DNA of 64,000 bases from Blastococcus saxobsidens DD2 (GCF_000284015.1 NC_016943.1:1219541-1283540), one strand, 5' to 3'; shown: positions 51,189 to 61,188, numbered from the stretch's first letter. Notes: generated by a model not told the origin, from the letters alone. Made by a program: numbers and translations.

Positions 51189-52495
51189 GCCCCGGATCCT
51201 CCCTCGCTGCCGACCGTGGCGTCCGTTCCTGTCCGCGTCCGCCGATAGGCCGACAGCGCCGGGGCGACGGCGATCATTCCGAGCCCGCCGGAGAGCGCGA
51301 CCACGTAGCCCGGCGAGAGCCCCTCGGCCGCGAGCCCGGCGGCCAGGGCGCCGAGGCCCTGCACGCCGGCCAGACCGCTGGCCGCGACGCCGAACGCCCG
51401 CCCGCGGTAGGCGCTCGGGACCGCCTGCACGAAGGCCACGTTGAGCGGGATGGACCAGGCCGCTCCCAGCCCGGAGAGGAACAGCATCCCGACCAGCACC
51501 CAGAACGGCAGCGCGCCCGGTCCGGTCACCGCCGCGACCAGCCCGCCGACGAGCACCGGGATGAGCGACAGCACGACCAGCGGGACGACCAGCCGTTCCC
51601 GCCGGGCCGGGGGGACCAGCCGGGCGATGACCAGCCCACCGATCGTGACGCCCAGCGGGTTCGCGGCCAGCAGCACGCCGACCGCCGTCGCGCCCTGGCC
51701 GAGCGAGTCGACCAGCGGGGCGGCGATGCCCTCCGAGGCGTAGACGAACCCGGTGGTCACCCAGAGCACGCCGACGATGGCCAGCAGCCGGGGGCTGCGG
51801 CGGATGAACCGCAGGCCGAGGGCGGTGTCGCGCCACAGGGATCCGCGGTGCCCGCCGCCCTCGGCGATCGGCGCCGGGCGCGGCTGCAACCGGGCCCACA
51901 GCCAGATGGCCGAGACCACGAACGTGGCCGCGTCGACGAGCAGTGCCGCCGAGGGGTTCAGCACCGCCACCAGCGCCCCACCGGCGAGGAAGCCGGCGAC
52001 CTGGGCGAGCTGCAGGGTGATGCCGGTCAGCGAGGTCGCCACGGCGTACCGGTCGCCGTCGAGGACGTCGGCCATGAGCGCCGAGCGGGCCGATTCGAAC
52101 GGCGGCGCGCACATGCCCACCACGAACAGCAGCGCCAGCAGCACCGGCAGGGGCGTGCCCGGGATGGCCATGATCGCGACCAGACCGGCGCGGGCGGCGT
52201 CGGTGGCGATCAGCACGCGGTGCCGGGGCAGCCGGTCGGCGAGGGTGGACAGCAGCGGACCGCCGACCAGCCAGGGCAGGTGGCTGATCGCGAAGGTCAG
52301 CGCCGCCAGCAGCGGGGAGGAGGTGCGGTCGTAGACGAGGACGGTCAGGGCCACACGGGCCAGTTCGTCACCGGCCGCGGACAGCAGGAAGGTGCCGAAC
52401 AACGGGCGGAACTCGCGGACGGCGAAGACCTCGCGGAACGTCGCCTGCCGCAGTGTCGCGCCCTCGGGGGGTCCCTCCGGCGCCCCAGCGGTCAG
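51185..52495 (-). CDS. Major facilitator superfamily transporter
   Basis: About 436 residues. Twelve predicted helices, e.g. [57 protein letters not shown] and [17 protein letters not shown], with the loop motif [15 protein letters not shown] after helix 2. Drug/multifunctional efflux type. The frame has no ATG, GTG or TTG between the mscS stop and the first helix. A CTG at 52495, overlapping that stop, or a GTG inside mscS, must be used; the start is uncertain. Confidence 0.85.
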   Translation of the reverse strand: MTAGAPEGPPEGATLRQATFREVFAVREFRPLFGTFLLSAAGDELARVALTVLVYDRTSSPLLAALTFAISHLPWLVGGPLLSTLADRLPRHRVLIATDAARAGLVAIMAIPGTPLPVLLALLFVVGMCAPPFESARSALMADVLDGDRYAVATSLTGITLQLAQVAGFLAGGALVAVLNPSAALLVDAATFVVSAIWLWARLQPRPAPIAEGGGHRGSLWRDTALGLRFIRRSPRLLAIVGVLWVTTGFVYASEGIAAPLVDSLGQGATAVGVLLAANPLGVTIGGLVIARLVPPARRERLVVPLVVLSLIPVLVGGLVAAVTGPGALPFWVLVGMLFLSGLGAAWSIPLNVAFVQAVPSAYRGRAFGVAASGLAGVQGLGALAAGLAAEGLSPGYVVALSGGLGMIAVAPALSAYRRTRTGTDATVGSEGGSGA

Positions 52496-53499
52496 CGGGG
52501 CCCCGTTCCGGCGCCGGAGACGCTGCCCAGCAGCGGCAAGGGCGTGCGGATGCCCTCGGCGACGAACCGCTCCTTGAGCCGCATCCGCAGCTCCCGCCCG
52601 ACCCGCCACTGGTCGGTGTTGGTGGTGCGGACCATCAGCCGCAGGAAGACACCCTCGGTGGTGATCTGCTCGACGCCCAGCGACTCCGGCTCGGCCAGCA
52701 GCACGCCGATCCACTCCTCCTCGGCGTACATCGCGTCGGCGACCTCCTGCATCACCGTCCGGGCGCGTTCCAGGTCGGTGTCGTGCGCGACGGGCATGTC
52801 GATCACCACCTGGGCATAGCCCTGGCTCTTGTTGCCGACGCGGAGGACCTCGCCGTTGCGCACGTACCAGACGACGCCGTTGACGTCGCGGAGCCGGGTG
52901 ATCCGGAGGCCGACCGCTTCCACGGTGCCGATGGCCTCGCCGAGGTCGACGACGTCACCGACGCCGTACTGGTCCTCGAGGATGATCCCGATGCCGGCGA
53001 TGAAGTCCTTGATCAGGTTCTGCGCACCGAAACCGAGCGCGACGCCCACGACGCCGGCGCTGGCCACGATCGGCGCCAGGTTGAGGCCGAGCTCACCCAG
53101 CACGAGCACGACGGCGATTCCGAGGATCACGATCGAGGCGAAACTGCGCAGGACCGAGCCGATGGCCGCCGCCCGCTGGGTGCGCCGGGCGGTGATCTGG
53201 TCGACCGCGTCGCCCGGCTGCGGGACCCGGTTGCGCAGCGGGCGCAGGATCGTGGGCATCGCCCCGGTCGCCGTCCGGTCGGTCAGCCGCTGGATGGCCC
53301 GGTGGGCGAGCGCCCGGGCGACCGCGGCGAGCACGACGACGAGCAGGATGCGCCCCGGGGTGACGATGAGCGTGCCGGCGTTCTCGGCGAGCCAGTCCAG
53401 GCCGAACCAGTCGTAGACCTTCTGGCAGAGCCAGTAGTCGGCGCAGTCGGGTACGGACGCGTCGTCGTCCACGGCGAGCACGGCGGGTGATCCGGTCAT
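52492..53499 (-). CDS. MscS-family mechanosensitive channel
   Basis: 335 residues, ATG 53499. N-terminal helix, then ILLVVVLAAVARALAHRAIQ, IVILGIAVVLVLGELGLNLAPIVASAGVVGVALGFGAQNLIKDF, the conserved pore-lining MscS segment, followed by a beta domain GDVVDLGEAIGTVEAVGLRITRL and a C-terminal alpha-beta domain. Opens on hypo-osmotic stress to release solutes. Overlaps the MFS gene start. Confidence 0.92.
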   Translation of the reverse strand: MTGSPAVLAVDDDASVPDCADYWLCQKVYDWFGLDWLAENAGTLIVTPGRILLVVVLAAVARALAHRAIQRLTDRTATGAMPTILRPLRNRVPQPGDAVDQITARRTQRAAAIGSVLRSFASIVILGIAVVLVLGELGLNLAPIVASAGVVGVALGFGAQNLIKDFIAGIGIILEDQYGVGDVVDLGEAIGTVEAVGLRITRLRDVNGVVWYVRNGEVLRVGNKSQGYAQVVIDMPVAHDTDLERARTVMQEVADAMYAEEEWIGVLLAEPESLGVEQITTEGVFLRLMVRTTNTDQWRVGRELRMRLKERFVAEGIRTPLPLLGSVSGAGTGPR

Positions 53500-53577
53500 T
53501 ACCGGAATCTTCTCAGGTGCTGGTGACAGTGCCGGTGGACGCCACGCTGCGTGTCCGGAGGCTGACCGAACGCACTG

Positions 53578-55647
53578 TCAGCCGGGAAGCCCCGTGTGCG
53601 CCGCGAGGAACGCCAACTGGTCGGCGGCCAGGCCCACGGTCCGGCTCACCGCCCGTGCGCCGTGCCCGACCGACGTCTCCCGGCGCAGCACGACCGGGGC
53701 GTCGGAGGCGGTGGCGTGCTGCAGCGCGGCGGCCAGCTTCCGCCCGTGCAGCGGGTCCACCCGGGTGTCGGACTCGAACGTCGTGACCAGCACCGCCGGG
53801 TAGGCCGTGCCCGCGCGCACCGCGTGGTACGGCGAGTAGCCCAGCAGCCAGCCCAGCTCCACCGGGTCCTCCGCGGTGCCGTACTCGTCGTTCCAGGTGC
53901 GGCCCAGACCGAACAGCTCGTACCGGACCATGTCCAGCAGCGGCGCGCTGCAGACGACGGCGGCGGCCAGGTCCGGGCGCTGGGTCAGCGTGGCACCGAC
54001 CAGCAGGCCGCCGTTCGAGCCACCCATGACCGCCAGCTGCTGGTGCGTCGTCCAGCCGCCGGCCACCAGGTGCTTCCCGGCGGCGGCGAAGTCGTCGAAG
54101 ACGTTCTGCTTGCGCTCGCGCATCCCGGCGCGGTGCCACTCCTCACCGTGCTCGGAGCCGCCGCGCAGGTTCGCCACCACCCAGACGCCGCCCGCGGCGA
54201 CCCAGGCCAGCGCCTGCGCCGAGTAGGCGGGGGTGAGGGAGACGTTGAACCCGCCGTAGCCGTACAGGACCGCCGGACGCGGGCGGTCGGGTTGGCCCGT
54301 CCCCGAGAGCACGAACAGGTGCACCGCGGTGCCGTCCTTCGACGTCGCGTGCGTCTCCACGACGGTCAGCGCCGGCACCTCGCCGGCCACGTCGGCCTGC
54401 TCCCAGGGGACCAGGTCGGCGGACGGGCCGGCGTCCCAGCGCAGCACCGACGGCGGGGTCGCGTAGTCGGTGTAGCCCACCCACGCGCTGGTGCCGCCCT
54501 CGGGCGGCGCGCTGACGCCGGAGATGCTGCCGGCGCCCGGAGCGGCCACCTCGGCGAGCCGGCCGCCGCCGTCCCCGGCCCACAGCGACAGCCGGTCGGT
54601 GGCGTCCACCGCGTGCACGGCGAGCACCTGCAGCGCGCCGTCCGGCCCGTCGACGAGCGCGACGTCGGAGAGGACCGCGCCCTCCTGCTGCGGGATCACG
54701 TCCTGCCAGCGCTCCGGGGCCCAGGTCGCGGGATCGGCGGGGTCGGCGACCGCCAGCCGCCAGCGCGGGGCGTCCCGGTCGCTCATCAGCCAGAGCCGCC
54801 CGTCCCGCGCCACCCAGGCGGCGGTCTGGGCGTCGACGCCGAGCTGCAGCTCCCGCAGGACGCCGTCCCCGCCCAGGTCGGCCAGCCAGACGTCGTCCCG
54901 CGGCGCGGTGCCCACCGACCGGGAGACGACCAGCCAGCGGCCGTCCCGGCTGGTGCGCACGCCGAAGTAGCTGGCCGGATCGCTGCCCTCCCCGTGCACG
55001 AGGACGTCGTCGTCGGCCGGTGCGCCCACCCGGTGGCGCCAGACGCGGCGGTGGAACTGCTCCTCCCCGGCGGGCACCAGGTCAGGGGCCAGGCGCCGCA
55101 CGTAGAACAGCTCCTTCCCGCCGGGCAGCCACCCGACGGGGGAGTAGCGGCACCGGTCGACCGGCCCGTCGAGCAGCTCGCCGTTGGCGACGTCGAGGAC
55201 GAACAGCTGCGACTCCTCGTCGCCGCCGGTGGAGACCTGGTACGCCAGCCGGTCGCCCTCCCAGGACGGCGACCAGGCGTCGAGCGTCGTCGTCCCCGCG
55301 GGGTCGAGGGCCATCGGGTCGACCAGCACCCGGACCGCGCCGTCGGCCTCGCGCACCCGCAGGACGGCGTGCTCCTGACCGGGGTCGCGGCGGGTCGAGA
55401 AGGCGCGCTCCCCGCGCCACACGGGCACGCCGACGGCGCCCGACCGCACCAGGTCGCCGAGGCTCGCGGCGAACCGTTCGCGCAGCGGCAGGGCGGAGAG
55501 CACCTGGGCGGTGAGCTCATCCTGCGCCCGCGACCACTCCTGCGTGCGGGGATCGTCCGGGTCCTCCAGCCAGCGGTAGGGATCGGCGACGCGGTGGCCG
55601 TGCAGGTCGTCGACGAGGTCCAGGCGCGGGGCCTCCGGGTAGCGCAT
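53578..55647 (-). CDS. Prolyl oligopeptidase family serine peptidase
   Basis: 689 residues from ATG 55647 (the longer frame lacks a family match). N-terminal beta-propeller of S9 peptidases, beginning YPEAPRLDLVDDLHGHRVADPYRWLEDPDD, and C-terminal alpha/beta hydrolase: YGYGGFNVSLTP, GGVWVVANLRGGSEHGEEWHRAG, MGGSNGGLLVGA with Ser544, FESDTRVDPLHGRKL with Asp631 and TSVGHGARAV with His662. Cleaves short peptides after proline; cytosolic, no signal sequence. Confidence 0.94.
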   Translation of the reverse strand: MRYPEAPRLDLVDDLHGHRVADPYRWLEDPDDPRTQEWSRAQDELTAQVLSALPLRERFAASLGDLVRSGAVGVPVWRGERAFSTRRDPGQEHAVLRVREADGAVRVLVDPMALDPAGTTTLDAWSPSWEGDRLAYQVSTGGDEESQLFVLDVANGELLDGPVDRCRYSPVGWLPGGKELFYVRRLAPDLVPAGEEQFHRRVWRHRVGAPADDDVLVHGEGSDPASYFGVRTSRDGRWLVVSRSVGTAPRDDVWLADLGGDGVLRELQLGVDAQTAAWVARDGRLWLMSDRDAPRWRLAVADPADPATWAPERWQDVIPQQEGAVLSDVALVDGPDGALQVLAVHAVDATDRLSLWAGDGGGRLAEVAAPGAGSISGVSAPPEGGTSAWVGYTDYATPPSVLRWDAGPSADLVPWEQADVAGEVPALTVVETHATSKDGTAVHLFVLSGTGQPDRPRPAVLYGYGGFNVSLTPAYSAQALAWVAAGGVWVVANLRGGSEHGEEWHRAGMRERKQNVFDDFAAAGKHLVAGGWTTHQQLAVMGGSNGGLLVGATLTQRPDLAAAVVCSAPLLDMVRYELFGLGRTWNDEYGTAEDPVELGWLLGYSPYHAVRAGTAYPAVLVTTFESDTRVDPLHGRKLAAALQHATASDAPVVLRRETSVGHGARAVSRTVGLAADQLAFLAAHTGLPG

Positions 55648-55791
55648 TCCCGGCACGCTAGTGGCGGTCCGGGGGGCCTGCCGGGCGCAGTGCGCGAAAC
55701 TCGAGTGCGCCGACGGCGCGATCACGGGTCAGAATGGGCCTGCCCGCGGGTCGTGCAGCACCCGGCGGTCCGGGGCGTCCGGAGGTGATCC

Positions 55792-56397
55792 GTGCCGCGT
55801 TCCGCGCCCGGGTCGACGTCGGCGGGTCACCCAGGCCCGCGGCGCGACCCCGTCCCGCCGCTCGTCCCCGTGCCCTCACCCGCCACCACGGGCGCCACCC
55901 TGCTGCTCAACGCCACGTACGAGCCGCTGTGCGTCGTCTCCAGCCGGCGGGCGATCGTGCTCGTCCTCGCCGAGAAGGCCGAGTCGGTCGACGTCACCGC
56001 CGAGCTGGTGCGCGCCGCGACCCTGAGCGTCCCCGTCCCCGTGGTGGTCCGGTTGACCCGCTACGTCCGGGTGCCGTACCCGGCGTCGGTGCCGCTGTCG
56101 CGGCGGGCGGTGTTCACCCGCGACGGGCAGACCTGCGTCTACTGCGGCGGCTCGGCCACGAGCATCGACCACGTGGTGCCGCGCAGCCGGGGCGGGACCC
56201 ACACCTGGGACAACGTGGTGGCGGCCTGCCGTCGGTGCAACCACACCAAGGCCGACCGCTCCCTGGCCGAGCTGGGCTGGAAGCTGCCGCACCCGCCGAG
56301 CACACCCAGCGGTGCGGCCTGGCGGCTGCTCGGCCACCGGACGGTCGATCCCCGCTGGCGGGAGTGGCTCGGCGTGCCGGAGAGCGTCAGCGCCTGA
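55792..56397 (+). CDS. HNH endonuclease
   Basis: 201 residues from GTG 55792, selected because GGAGGTGATC lies directly upstream with ideal spacing; the GTG at 55870 lacks such a site. Core: TLLLNATYEPLCVVSSRRAIVLVL, then the HNH/zinc part RDGQTCVYCGG ... IDHVVPRSRGG, then WDNVVAACRRCNHTKADRS (two CxxC zinc pairs, HNH His and Asn). Of the family of actinobacterial HNH proteins found outside phage; may function in repair or defence. Confidence 0.9.
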   Translation: MPRSAPGSTSAGHPGPRRDPVPPLVPVPSPATTGATLLLNATYEPLCVVSSRRAIVLVLAEKAESVDVTAELVRAATLSVPVPVVVRLTRYVRVPYPASVPLSRRAVFTRDGQTCVYCGGSATSIDHVVPRSRGGTHTWDNVVAACRRCNHTKADRSLAELGWKLPHPPSTPSGAAWRLLGHRTVDPRWREWLGVPESVSA

Positions 56398-56835
56398 CGT
56401 CACCGGCCGCCGGGCGGTGGCCCGGCCGGCGAACGCCGGCGAGAAGGTGGTGTAGCGCACGAGCACCGTCGGCAGCTCGCCGGTTCCGGCGACGCGTTCC
56501 TGCGGTGTTCCGCCCGAGCCTGCGGTTCTGCGCCTATGGCCGGACGCCGATCCGATCGGCGTCCCGAGCCGGGCCGACGTGCGAGCGAACGAGGGCAAGA
56601 ATATGCCTGCCATGTGCGTGCTGAAGGTGGCTCTTGACACACATCGCCACAACGAATGCCCGATCGTCGGCGAGACTTGGTAGGTGCAGCCATATTGCAC
56701 GTCACACTCTGATGACGCCCTGCCCCACGCGTATCGGCATGCGTGTCATGCACGCACGTGAACTGACCGGTGACATTACGTTTCCGCAGCAGTCAGCGCC
56801 GCTGGGGCGCTGCGGTCGCCGGAAGGTGTCCCTCC
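56398..56835. other. Intergenic region upstream of the surface protein operon
   Basis: 438 bp without a supportable gene. The second half (about 56600-56790) is visibly lower in GC. It holds TTGACA at 56634-56639, a possible -35 element without a good -10 at 17 bp, and a TGCGTG-TCATG-CACGCA palindrome near 56740-56760. This is probably the promoter region of the surface protein/sortase operon; the first 150 bp contain only GC-rich short inverted repeats. Confidence 0.45.
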
Positions 56836-57969
56836 ATGTCCAGCCCCTCCCTGTCCCGCCGGCCGCAGATGCAGCGCCTCGGCCTCGTCGGCATCGGCGC
56901 CGCCGTCCTCCTCGTCGGCATCACGCCTCCCGCCGGCGCCGCGACCGACGTCACCATCCCGCTCGAGCCCGCCGAGGTCGCGCTGGATGCCTTCCCGGTC
57001 GAGAACGTCGGCGCGATGGACCCCATGGCCGACCCGGCCACCGGGCCCGTCGTGACGCCCGTGCTGGTGCAGTACAGCGGCACGATCACCGTCGACCTGC
57101 CCGCGGAGCTCGACGACTCCGCCGTCGAGGCCGCGCTGACCTTCGACGACGACGGCGACGGCACCCCCGACGTGGTGTACGCCTCCAACCCCACGGGCGC
57201 CGAGCTGCCCCTCACGATCAGCGGCGCGGGCACCGGCAGCATCACGGTCACCCTGCCTGCCGACGACAGCGTGGGCGTTGATGCCGCCAGCCTGTTCCTC
57301 GAGCCGCTCACCTCGACCCTGGGCCCGGCGTTCACCTACTACGACCCGGTGTTCTACGAGCTCGCGTTCGACCCCTCCGCGCTTCCCGCGGAGAACGTTG
57401 CGCCCGAGCTGGTCGCGGTGTCGCAGGTGCCCTGCGCGCTCTCGTCCGCCACGTCCTGCCCGGTGCCGGTGACGGCCGGCTCGACCGTCACGCTGGACCT
57501 GACCGCCGCTTCGGTGCTGCGGGAGCTCGACCTCACCGACCTGACCGGCGTTCTGGTCGGCCTGCAAGCGCTCGACGCCAACGGCGACGCCACGGGTGCG
57601 GCAGTGCCGCTGACGGTCCAGGTCAGCGGCTCGACGGCGACCTTCGTGCTGCCGGCTGACACGACGGCCGGCTCCTACGGCCTCGTGGTCGCGCAGCAGA
57701 CCCCGTCCGGCGGCATCTCGATCGTCGCCGTGGAGCTCACCGTGGCCGCGGAGGCCGTGGTCGCCCCGCCGACGGCGCCGCCGACGGCCGCGCCGGTGGT
57801 CAACGACGGCCTGCGCTCGAACACCGGCGTCGAGGCGGTCGAGGCGGGCTCCACCGGCATCCTCGCGGTCGCCGCGGGCGCCGGGCTGCTGGTCGCCGCG
57901 GGCGTGGGTGGCGTGACCGCCGCCCGCACCCGTCGCCGTGCGGCGGTGGGCGGCACGTGCGCCGACTGA
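56836..57969 (+). CDS. Cell-surface protein with C-terminal sorting-like signal
   Basis: 377 residues, ATG 56836 with GGAAGG upstream. Signal peptide: basic start, then GLVGIGAAVLLVGITPPAGAA. The exported part is Ala/Val/Thr-rich with repeated acidic Asp-Gly stretches (DDDGDGTPD) and two Cys (PCALSSATSC). The C-terminus has, from L326, LRSNTG, then a 25-residue hydrophobic stretch and the basic tail RTRRR, the layout of a sortase substrate with a non-LPXTG motif. The next gene, overlapping by 13 nt, is a sortase. Confidence 0.85.
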   Translation: MSSPSLSRRPQMQRLGLVGIGAAVLLVGITPPAGAATDVTIPLEPAEVALDAFPVENVGAMDPMADPATGPVVTPVLVQYSGTITVDLPAELDDSAVEAALTFDDDGDGTPDVVYASNPTGAELPLTISGAGTGSITVTLPADDSVGVDAASLFLEPLTSTLGPAFTYYDPVFYELAFDPSALPAENVAPELVAVSQVPCALSSATSCPVPVTAGSTVTLDLTAASVLRELDLTDLTGVLVGLQALDANGDATGAAVPLTVQVSGSTATFVLPADTTAGSYGLVVAQQTPSGGISIVAVELTVAAEAVVAPPTAPPTAAPVVNDGLRSNTGVEAVEAGSTGILAVAAGAGLLVAAGVGGVTAARTRRRAAVGGTCAD

Positions 57970-58628
57970 CGGCCACGAGTCCGCGCGCCGGCGCCGTCAC
58001 CGCGGTCGCCGCCGTCGGGCTCGCCGGGGCTGCGCTGCTCGCCATCGGCCTGGCTGATGGCGAGCAGCCGGTCGCCGCCATCGGGCCCGCCCCGATGGTG
58101 GCGGCCACCTCGGCTCCGCCTCCCGAGGAGGTCCCGCCGACCCTGCCGCCCGAGGGGGTGACGCTGCCGACGCCCTCCTCGGACGTGCACGTGACCGTCC
58201 CGGCGGCCGACCTGGACCTGCCCGTGCTGCCGCTGACCCCGCGTGGCGGCGCCATCAACCCGCCGACGCTGACCGCTGCCTACTGGATCGAGCCGTACGG
58301 CGACCCGGTCGGCGCGGCGGGGGAAAGCGACAACACGCTCTACCTCGCCGCGCATTCGACAGGGACCGGCGAGTACGGCTTCGACCCGTTGATGGAGTCC
58401 GACGGCGGGGGCAGCAAGCTCGCCGCGGGGGACGTCGTCGAGGTCAGCACTCCCAGGGGCACGGTCAGCTACACCGTCGAGCGAACGAAGCGCTACGCCA
58501 AGGGCGAGCTGCCCGGCGCCACCGAGGTGTGGGAGGCCTCGCCGGGGCGGCTGGTGCTGATCACCTGCTTCCAGCGCGGTGGTGGCCGGGCCTCCACCGA
58601 GAACCTCGTGGTGTTCGCCGAGTCCTGA
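57957..58628 (+). CDS. Class F-like sortase
   Basis: 223 residues from GTG 57957, overlapping the surface-protein gene. N-terminal membrane helix (AVTAVAAVGLAGAALLAIGLA) keeps it anchored. Catalytic residues: His133 (LYLAAHSTGTG), Cys204 (VLITCFQRGG) and Arg211 (GGGRASTEN). DNTLYLAAHS and PGRLVLITC match the sortase family signature. It likely joins the co-encoded protein to the cell wall or to another protein. Confidence 0.9.
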   Translation: MRRLTATSPRAGAVTAVAAVGLAGAALLAIGLADGEQPVAAIGPAPMVAATSAPPPEEVPPTLPPEGVTLPTPSSDVHVTVPAADLDLPVLPLTPRGGAINPPTLTAAYWIEPYGDPVGAAGESDNTLYLAAHSTGTGEYGFDPLMESDGGGSKLAAGDVVEVSTPRGTVSYTVERTKRYAKGELPGATEVWEASPGRLVLITCFQRGGGRASTENLVVFAES

Positions 58629-58789
58629 TCAGGTGACGCGGGTGCGCACGCCGGGGAACCCCTCGTGCGCCCCGCTCGCCGGCACCTCGCCGAGGCGACC
58701 GACGGGTCCGCCCGGGGTCAGTGCGCCGCCGGCGTCGAGTGCCTCGGCAGGCGAGCAAGCACTCCGCACTGCGCGCTAGCGTCCCGTAC

Positions 58790-60232
58790 GTGACCTCCTA
58801 CACCCAGCTGCACGACCTCACCGCGCTCGAGCAGGCTGCCGCCGTCCGCGCGAAGGAGGTCAGCCCGACGGAGCTGGTGGAGCACGCGCTGCGCCGGATC
58901 GACGCGCTCGATGCCGGCCTCGGCGCGTTCATCACCGTGACCCCCGAGCGCGCCCGCGCCGCCGCGTCGGCCGCCGAGGCCCGGCTGCGCGAGGGCGGGG
59001 AGCTGCCTCCGTTGCTGGGCGTCCCGACCGCGATCAAGGACCTCAACAACACCGCCGGCGTCCGGACGACGTTCGGTTCGTCGACCATGGCCGACTTCGT
59101 GCCGCGGGTCGACGACGCCGTCGTCACGCGGCTGGCCGACGCCGGGACGATCAGCGTCGGCAAGACGAACACGCCGGAGTTCGGCTTCCCCTGCTGGACC
59201 GACAACGACCTCGTCGGGCCGGCCCGCTCACCCTGGGACACCTCCCGGCTGGCCGGTGGCTCCAGCGGCGGCGCCGCGGTCGCCGTCGCGGCCGGGTTCG
59301 TGCCGTTCGCCCAGGGCAGCGACGGGGGCGGCTCCGTCCGGATCCCGGCGAGCATCAACGGGTTGTTCGGCATCAAGCCCACCCGCGGGCGGATCAGCAA
59401 CGCCCCCTACGCCAGCGAGACGACGGGGCTGGGCATCAACGGCCCGCTGGCGCGGACGGTGCGCGACGCCGCCGCGATGCTCGACGCGATGGCCGGCCCG
59501 GAGATCGGCGATCCCTTCTGGGCGCCGCCGCTGCCCCCGGGTGAGACGTTCCTCGGGTGGGCCGACAGGGAGCCGGGCCGGCTGCGGATCGGCCGGTACC
59601 TGGAGTCGGCGGTACCCGGGGTGGAGCTGGAGCCGGAGGTCGCCGAGGCGCTCGACGCCGCCGCCCGGCTGCTGGAGAGCCTGGGCCACACCGTCGAGGA
59701 CGCCCCAGCCGGCCTGCTGGACCCCACGGTGCTGCCGTCCTTCGAGCGGGTGTGGGCGCTGAGCGCGACGACGCTGCCGGTGCCCCCCGACCGGGTCGAC
59801 CAGCTGCGGCCGCTCACCCGGTGGATGCGGGACCGTGGGCTGGCGATGTCGGCCCAGGACGCGATGGAGGCGATGTTCGCCCTGCGGCTGTTCTCCCGGC
59901 AATTCATCCGCGCCACCGCGGGCTTCGACGTCCTGCTAGCACCGGTGCTCACCATGACCCCGCGGCCGATCGGCTGGTTCCAGGCCGACGGGGAGGGTGC
60001 GCCGGACTTCGAGCGGCAGAAGCGCTACGCCGCCTTCACCGCGCTGTTCAACGTCACCGGCCAGCCCGCGGTCAGCGTGCCGCTGCACTGGACGGCCGAC
60101 GACCTGCCGGTCGGGACGATGCTGGTCGGCCGCCCGGCGAACGAGGCGACGCTGGTCTCCCTCTCGGCACAGCTGGAGGCCGCCCGGCCATGGGCGCACC
60201 GCCGCCCCGCCGTGTGGGGCGACACCCGATGA
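58790..60232 (+). CDS. Amidase (amidase signature family)
   Basis: 480 residues from GTG 58790, about as far as the match goes; little leader, maybe leaderless. AS motif: PTAIKDLNNTAG (catalytic Lys), ARSPWDTSRLAGGSSGGAAVAVAAG and GSDGGGSVRIPASINGLFGIKPT (cis-Ser and nucleophile Ser). Hydrolyses aryl or aliphatic amides, or acts as an indole-acetamide/aminoacyl amidase; substrate unknown. Convergent with nothing; downstream gene in the same direction after 29 bp. Confidence 0.92.
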   Translation: MTSYTQLHDLTALEQAAAVRAKEVSPTELVEHALRRIDALDAGLGAFITVTPERARAAASAAEARLREGGELPPLLGVPTAIKDLNNTAGVRTTFGSSTMADFVPRVDDAVVTRLADAGTISVGKTNTPEFGFPCWTDNDLVGPARSPWDTSRLAGGSSGGAAVAVAAGFVPFAQGSDGGGSVRIPASINGLFGIKPTRGRISNAPYASETTGLGINGPLARTVRDAAAMLDAMAGPEIGDPFWAPPLPPGETFLGWADREPGRLRIGRYLESAVPGVELEPEVAEALDAAARLLESLGHTVEDAPAGLLDPTVLPSFERVWALSATTLPVPPDRVDQLRPLTRWMRDRGLAMSAQDAMEAMFALRLFSRQFIRATAGFDVLLAPVLTMTPRPIGWFQADGEGAPDFERQKRYAAFTALFNVTGQPAVSVPLHWTADDLPVGTMLVGRPANEATLVSLSAQLEAARPWAHRRPAVWGDTR

Positions 60233-60261
60233 TCACGAGCAGCTGCCGGTAGGTTGTCCCC

Positions 60262-60672
60262 GTGTTCGACGCTGAGTGGTACCTCGTCTTCGCCGGCATC
60301 CCCCTGGCCATCACCGCGGTGCTGGCGCTGCTGACCCTCCGGCCGGGCAAGGACCGGCGCCCCCGGTACAAGCCGGGCCAGCCCTGGAACTACGCCCCGG
60401 TCTGGTACGAGCCGCACCCGGCGCACGTCGGCGGGGACTCCGAGCACGGTCCGGCGCCGACGCACGGGCCGGCGGCCGTCCCCGGCAGCGGTACCTCCGC
60501 GCTGGGTTCTTCCATGTACCCCGAGCAGCCGGGGGAGCGGGCGCTGGACGCCGAGACCGGGGCCGGCCCGGCCGTCGCCGACGCCGGTGCCGACCGGCCG
60601 CACGGTGGCGCCACCGCCGCCCGCATGCCGTCGCCCGCGGGCCCGCTGGGCGGCGCGCGTGGCACCTGGTGA
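60262..60672 (+). CDS. Small membrane protein with a long polar tail
   Basis: 136 residues from GTG 60262. One N-terminal helix (YLVFAGIPLAITAVLALLTL) followed by RPGKDRRPRYKPGQPWNYAPVWYEPH and a Pro/Gly/Ala-rich tail with no further structure. Common upstream of DUF5130 genes in actinobacteria as far as I recall; the two are 52 bp apart and co-directional. Function unknown. Confidence 0.8.
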   Translation: MFDAEWYLVFAGIPLAITAVLALLTLRPGKDRRPRYKPGQPWNYAPVWYEPHPAHVGGDSEHGPAPTHGPAAVPGSGTSALGSSMYPEQPGERALDAETGAGPAVADAGADRPHGGATAARMPSPAGPLGGARGTW

Positions 60673-60724
60673 CCAGCCCCGTGATTTTTCCTGACCTCCC
60701 GACGACCCCCTCCGGAGACCGGCG

Positions 60725-61183
60725 ATGAGCACCGCGCTCGACACTTCCTCCTACGACACCGCCACCAAGTCGACGGCGCCTTCCCGCAACGAGGAGCCGC
60801 CCGTCGACCGGGTGTTCAGCTACCAGGAGCTGGCCCGGCTGGACGAGGCGCTGACCATGTCCTCCCGCGAGACGGGGCTGCGGTTCACCCTCTACGTCGG
60901 TGAGCTGAGCACGCCCACCCGCGCGCACGCCGAGGGGTTGCACGCCCGCTCCGGCGCCGATCCGGCCGATGCGGTGCTGATCGCCGTCGCGCCGGGGCAG
61001 CGGGTGGTGGAGGTCGTCACCGGTGCGGGCGCCGCCCGCCGGTTGCCCGACCGCGCCTGCGCCCTCGCCGTCCTTTCCATGACCAGCGCCTTCACCGCCG
61101 GTGACCTCGTGGGCGGCATCGTCAACGGGCTGCGCCAGCTGTCCGACCAGGCCGGCCACCCGGCGGCGCTGCGCGCTCACTGA
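60725..61183 (+). CDS. DUF5130 family protein
   Basis: 152 residues from ATG 60725. An acidic linker then DRVFSYQELARLDEALTMSSRETGLRFTLYVGELS, a beta-rich core VLIAVAPGQRVVEVVTGAGAARRLPDRACALAV, and AFTAGDLVGGIVNGLRQLSDQ. The fold resembles the TPM domain of small membrane-linked proteins. No signal peptide. A perfect 16-bp hairpin follows. Confidence 0.85.
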   Translation: MSTALDTSSYDTATKSTAPSRNEEPPVDRVFSYQELARLDEALTMSSRETGLRFTLYVGELSTPTRAHAEGLHARSGADPADAVLIAVAPGQRVVEVVTGAGAARRLPDRACALAVLSMTSAFTAGDLVGGIVNGLRQLSDQAGHPAALRAH

Positions 61184-61188
61184 GCGAC

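Noticed and set aside
56634..56662. TTGACA as a full sigma-70 promoter of the surface protein gene
   Set aside because: No acceptable -10 sequence at 16-19 bp; kept only as a remark in the intergenic entry.
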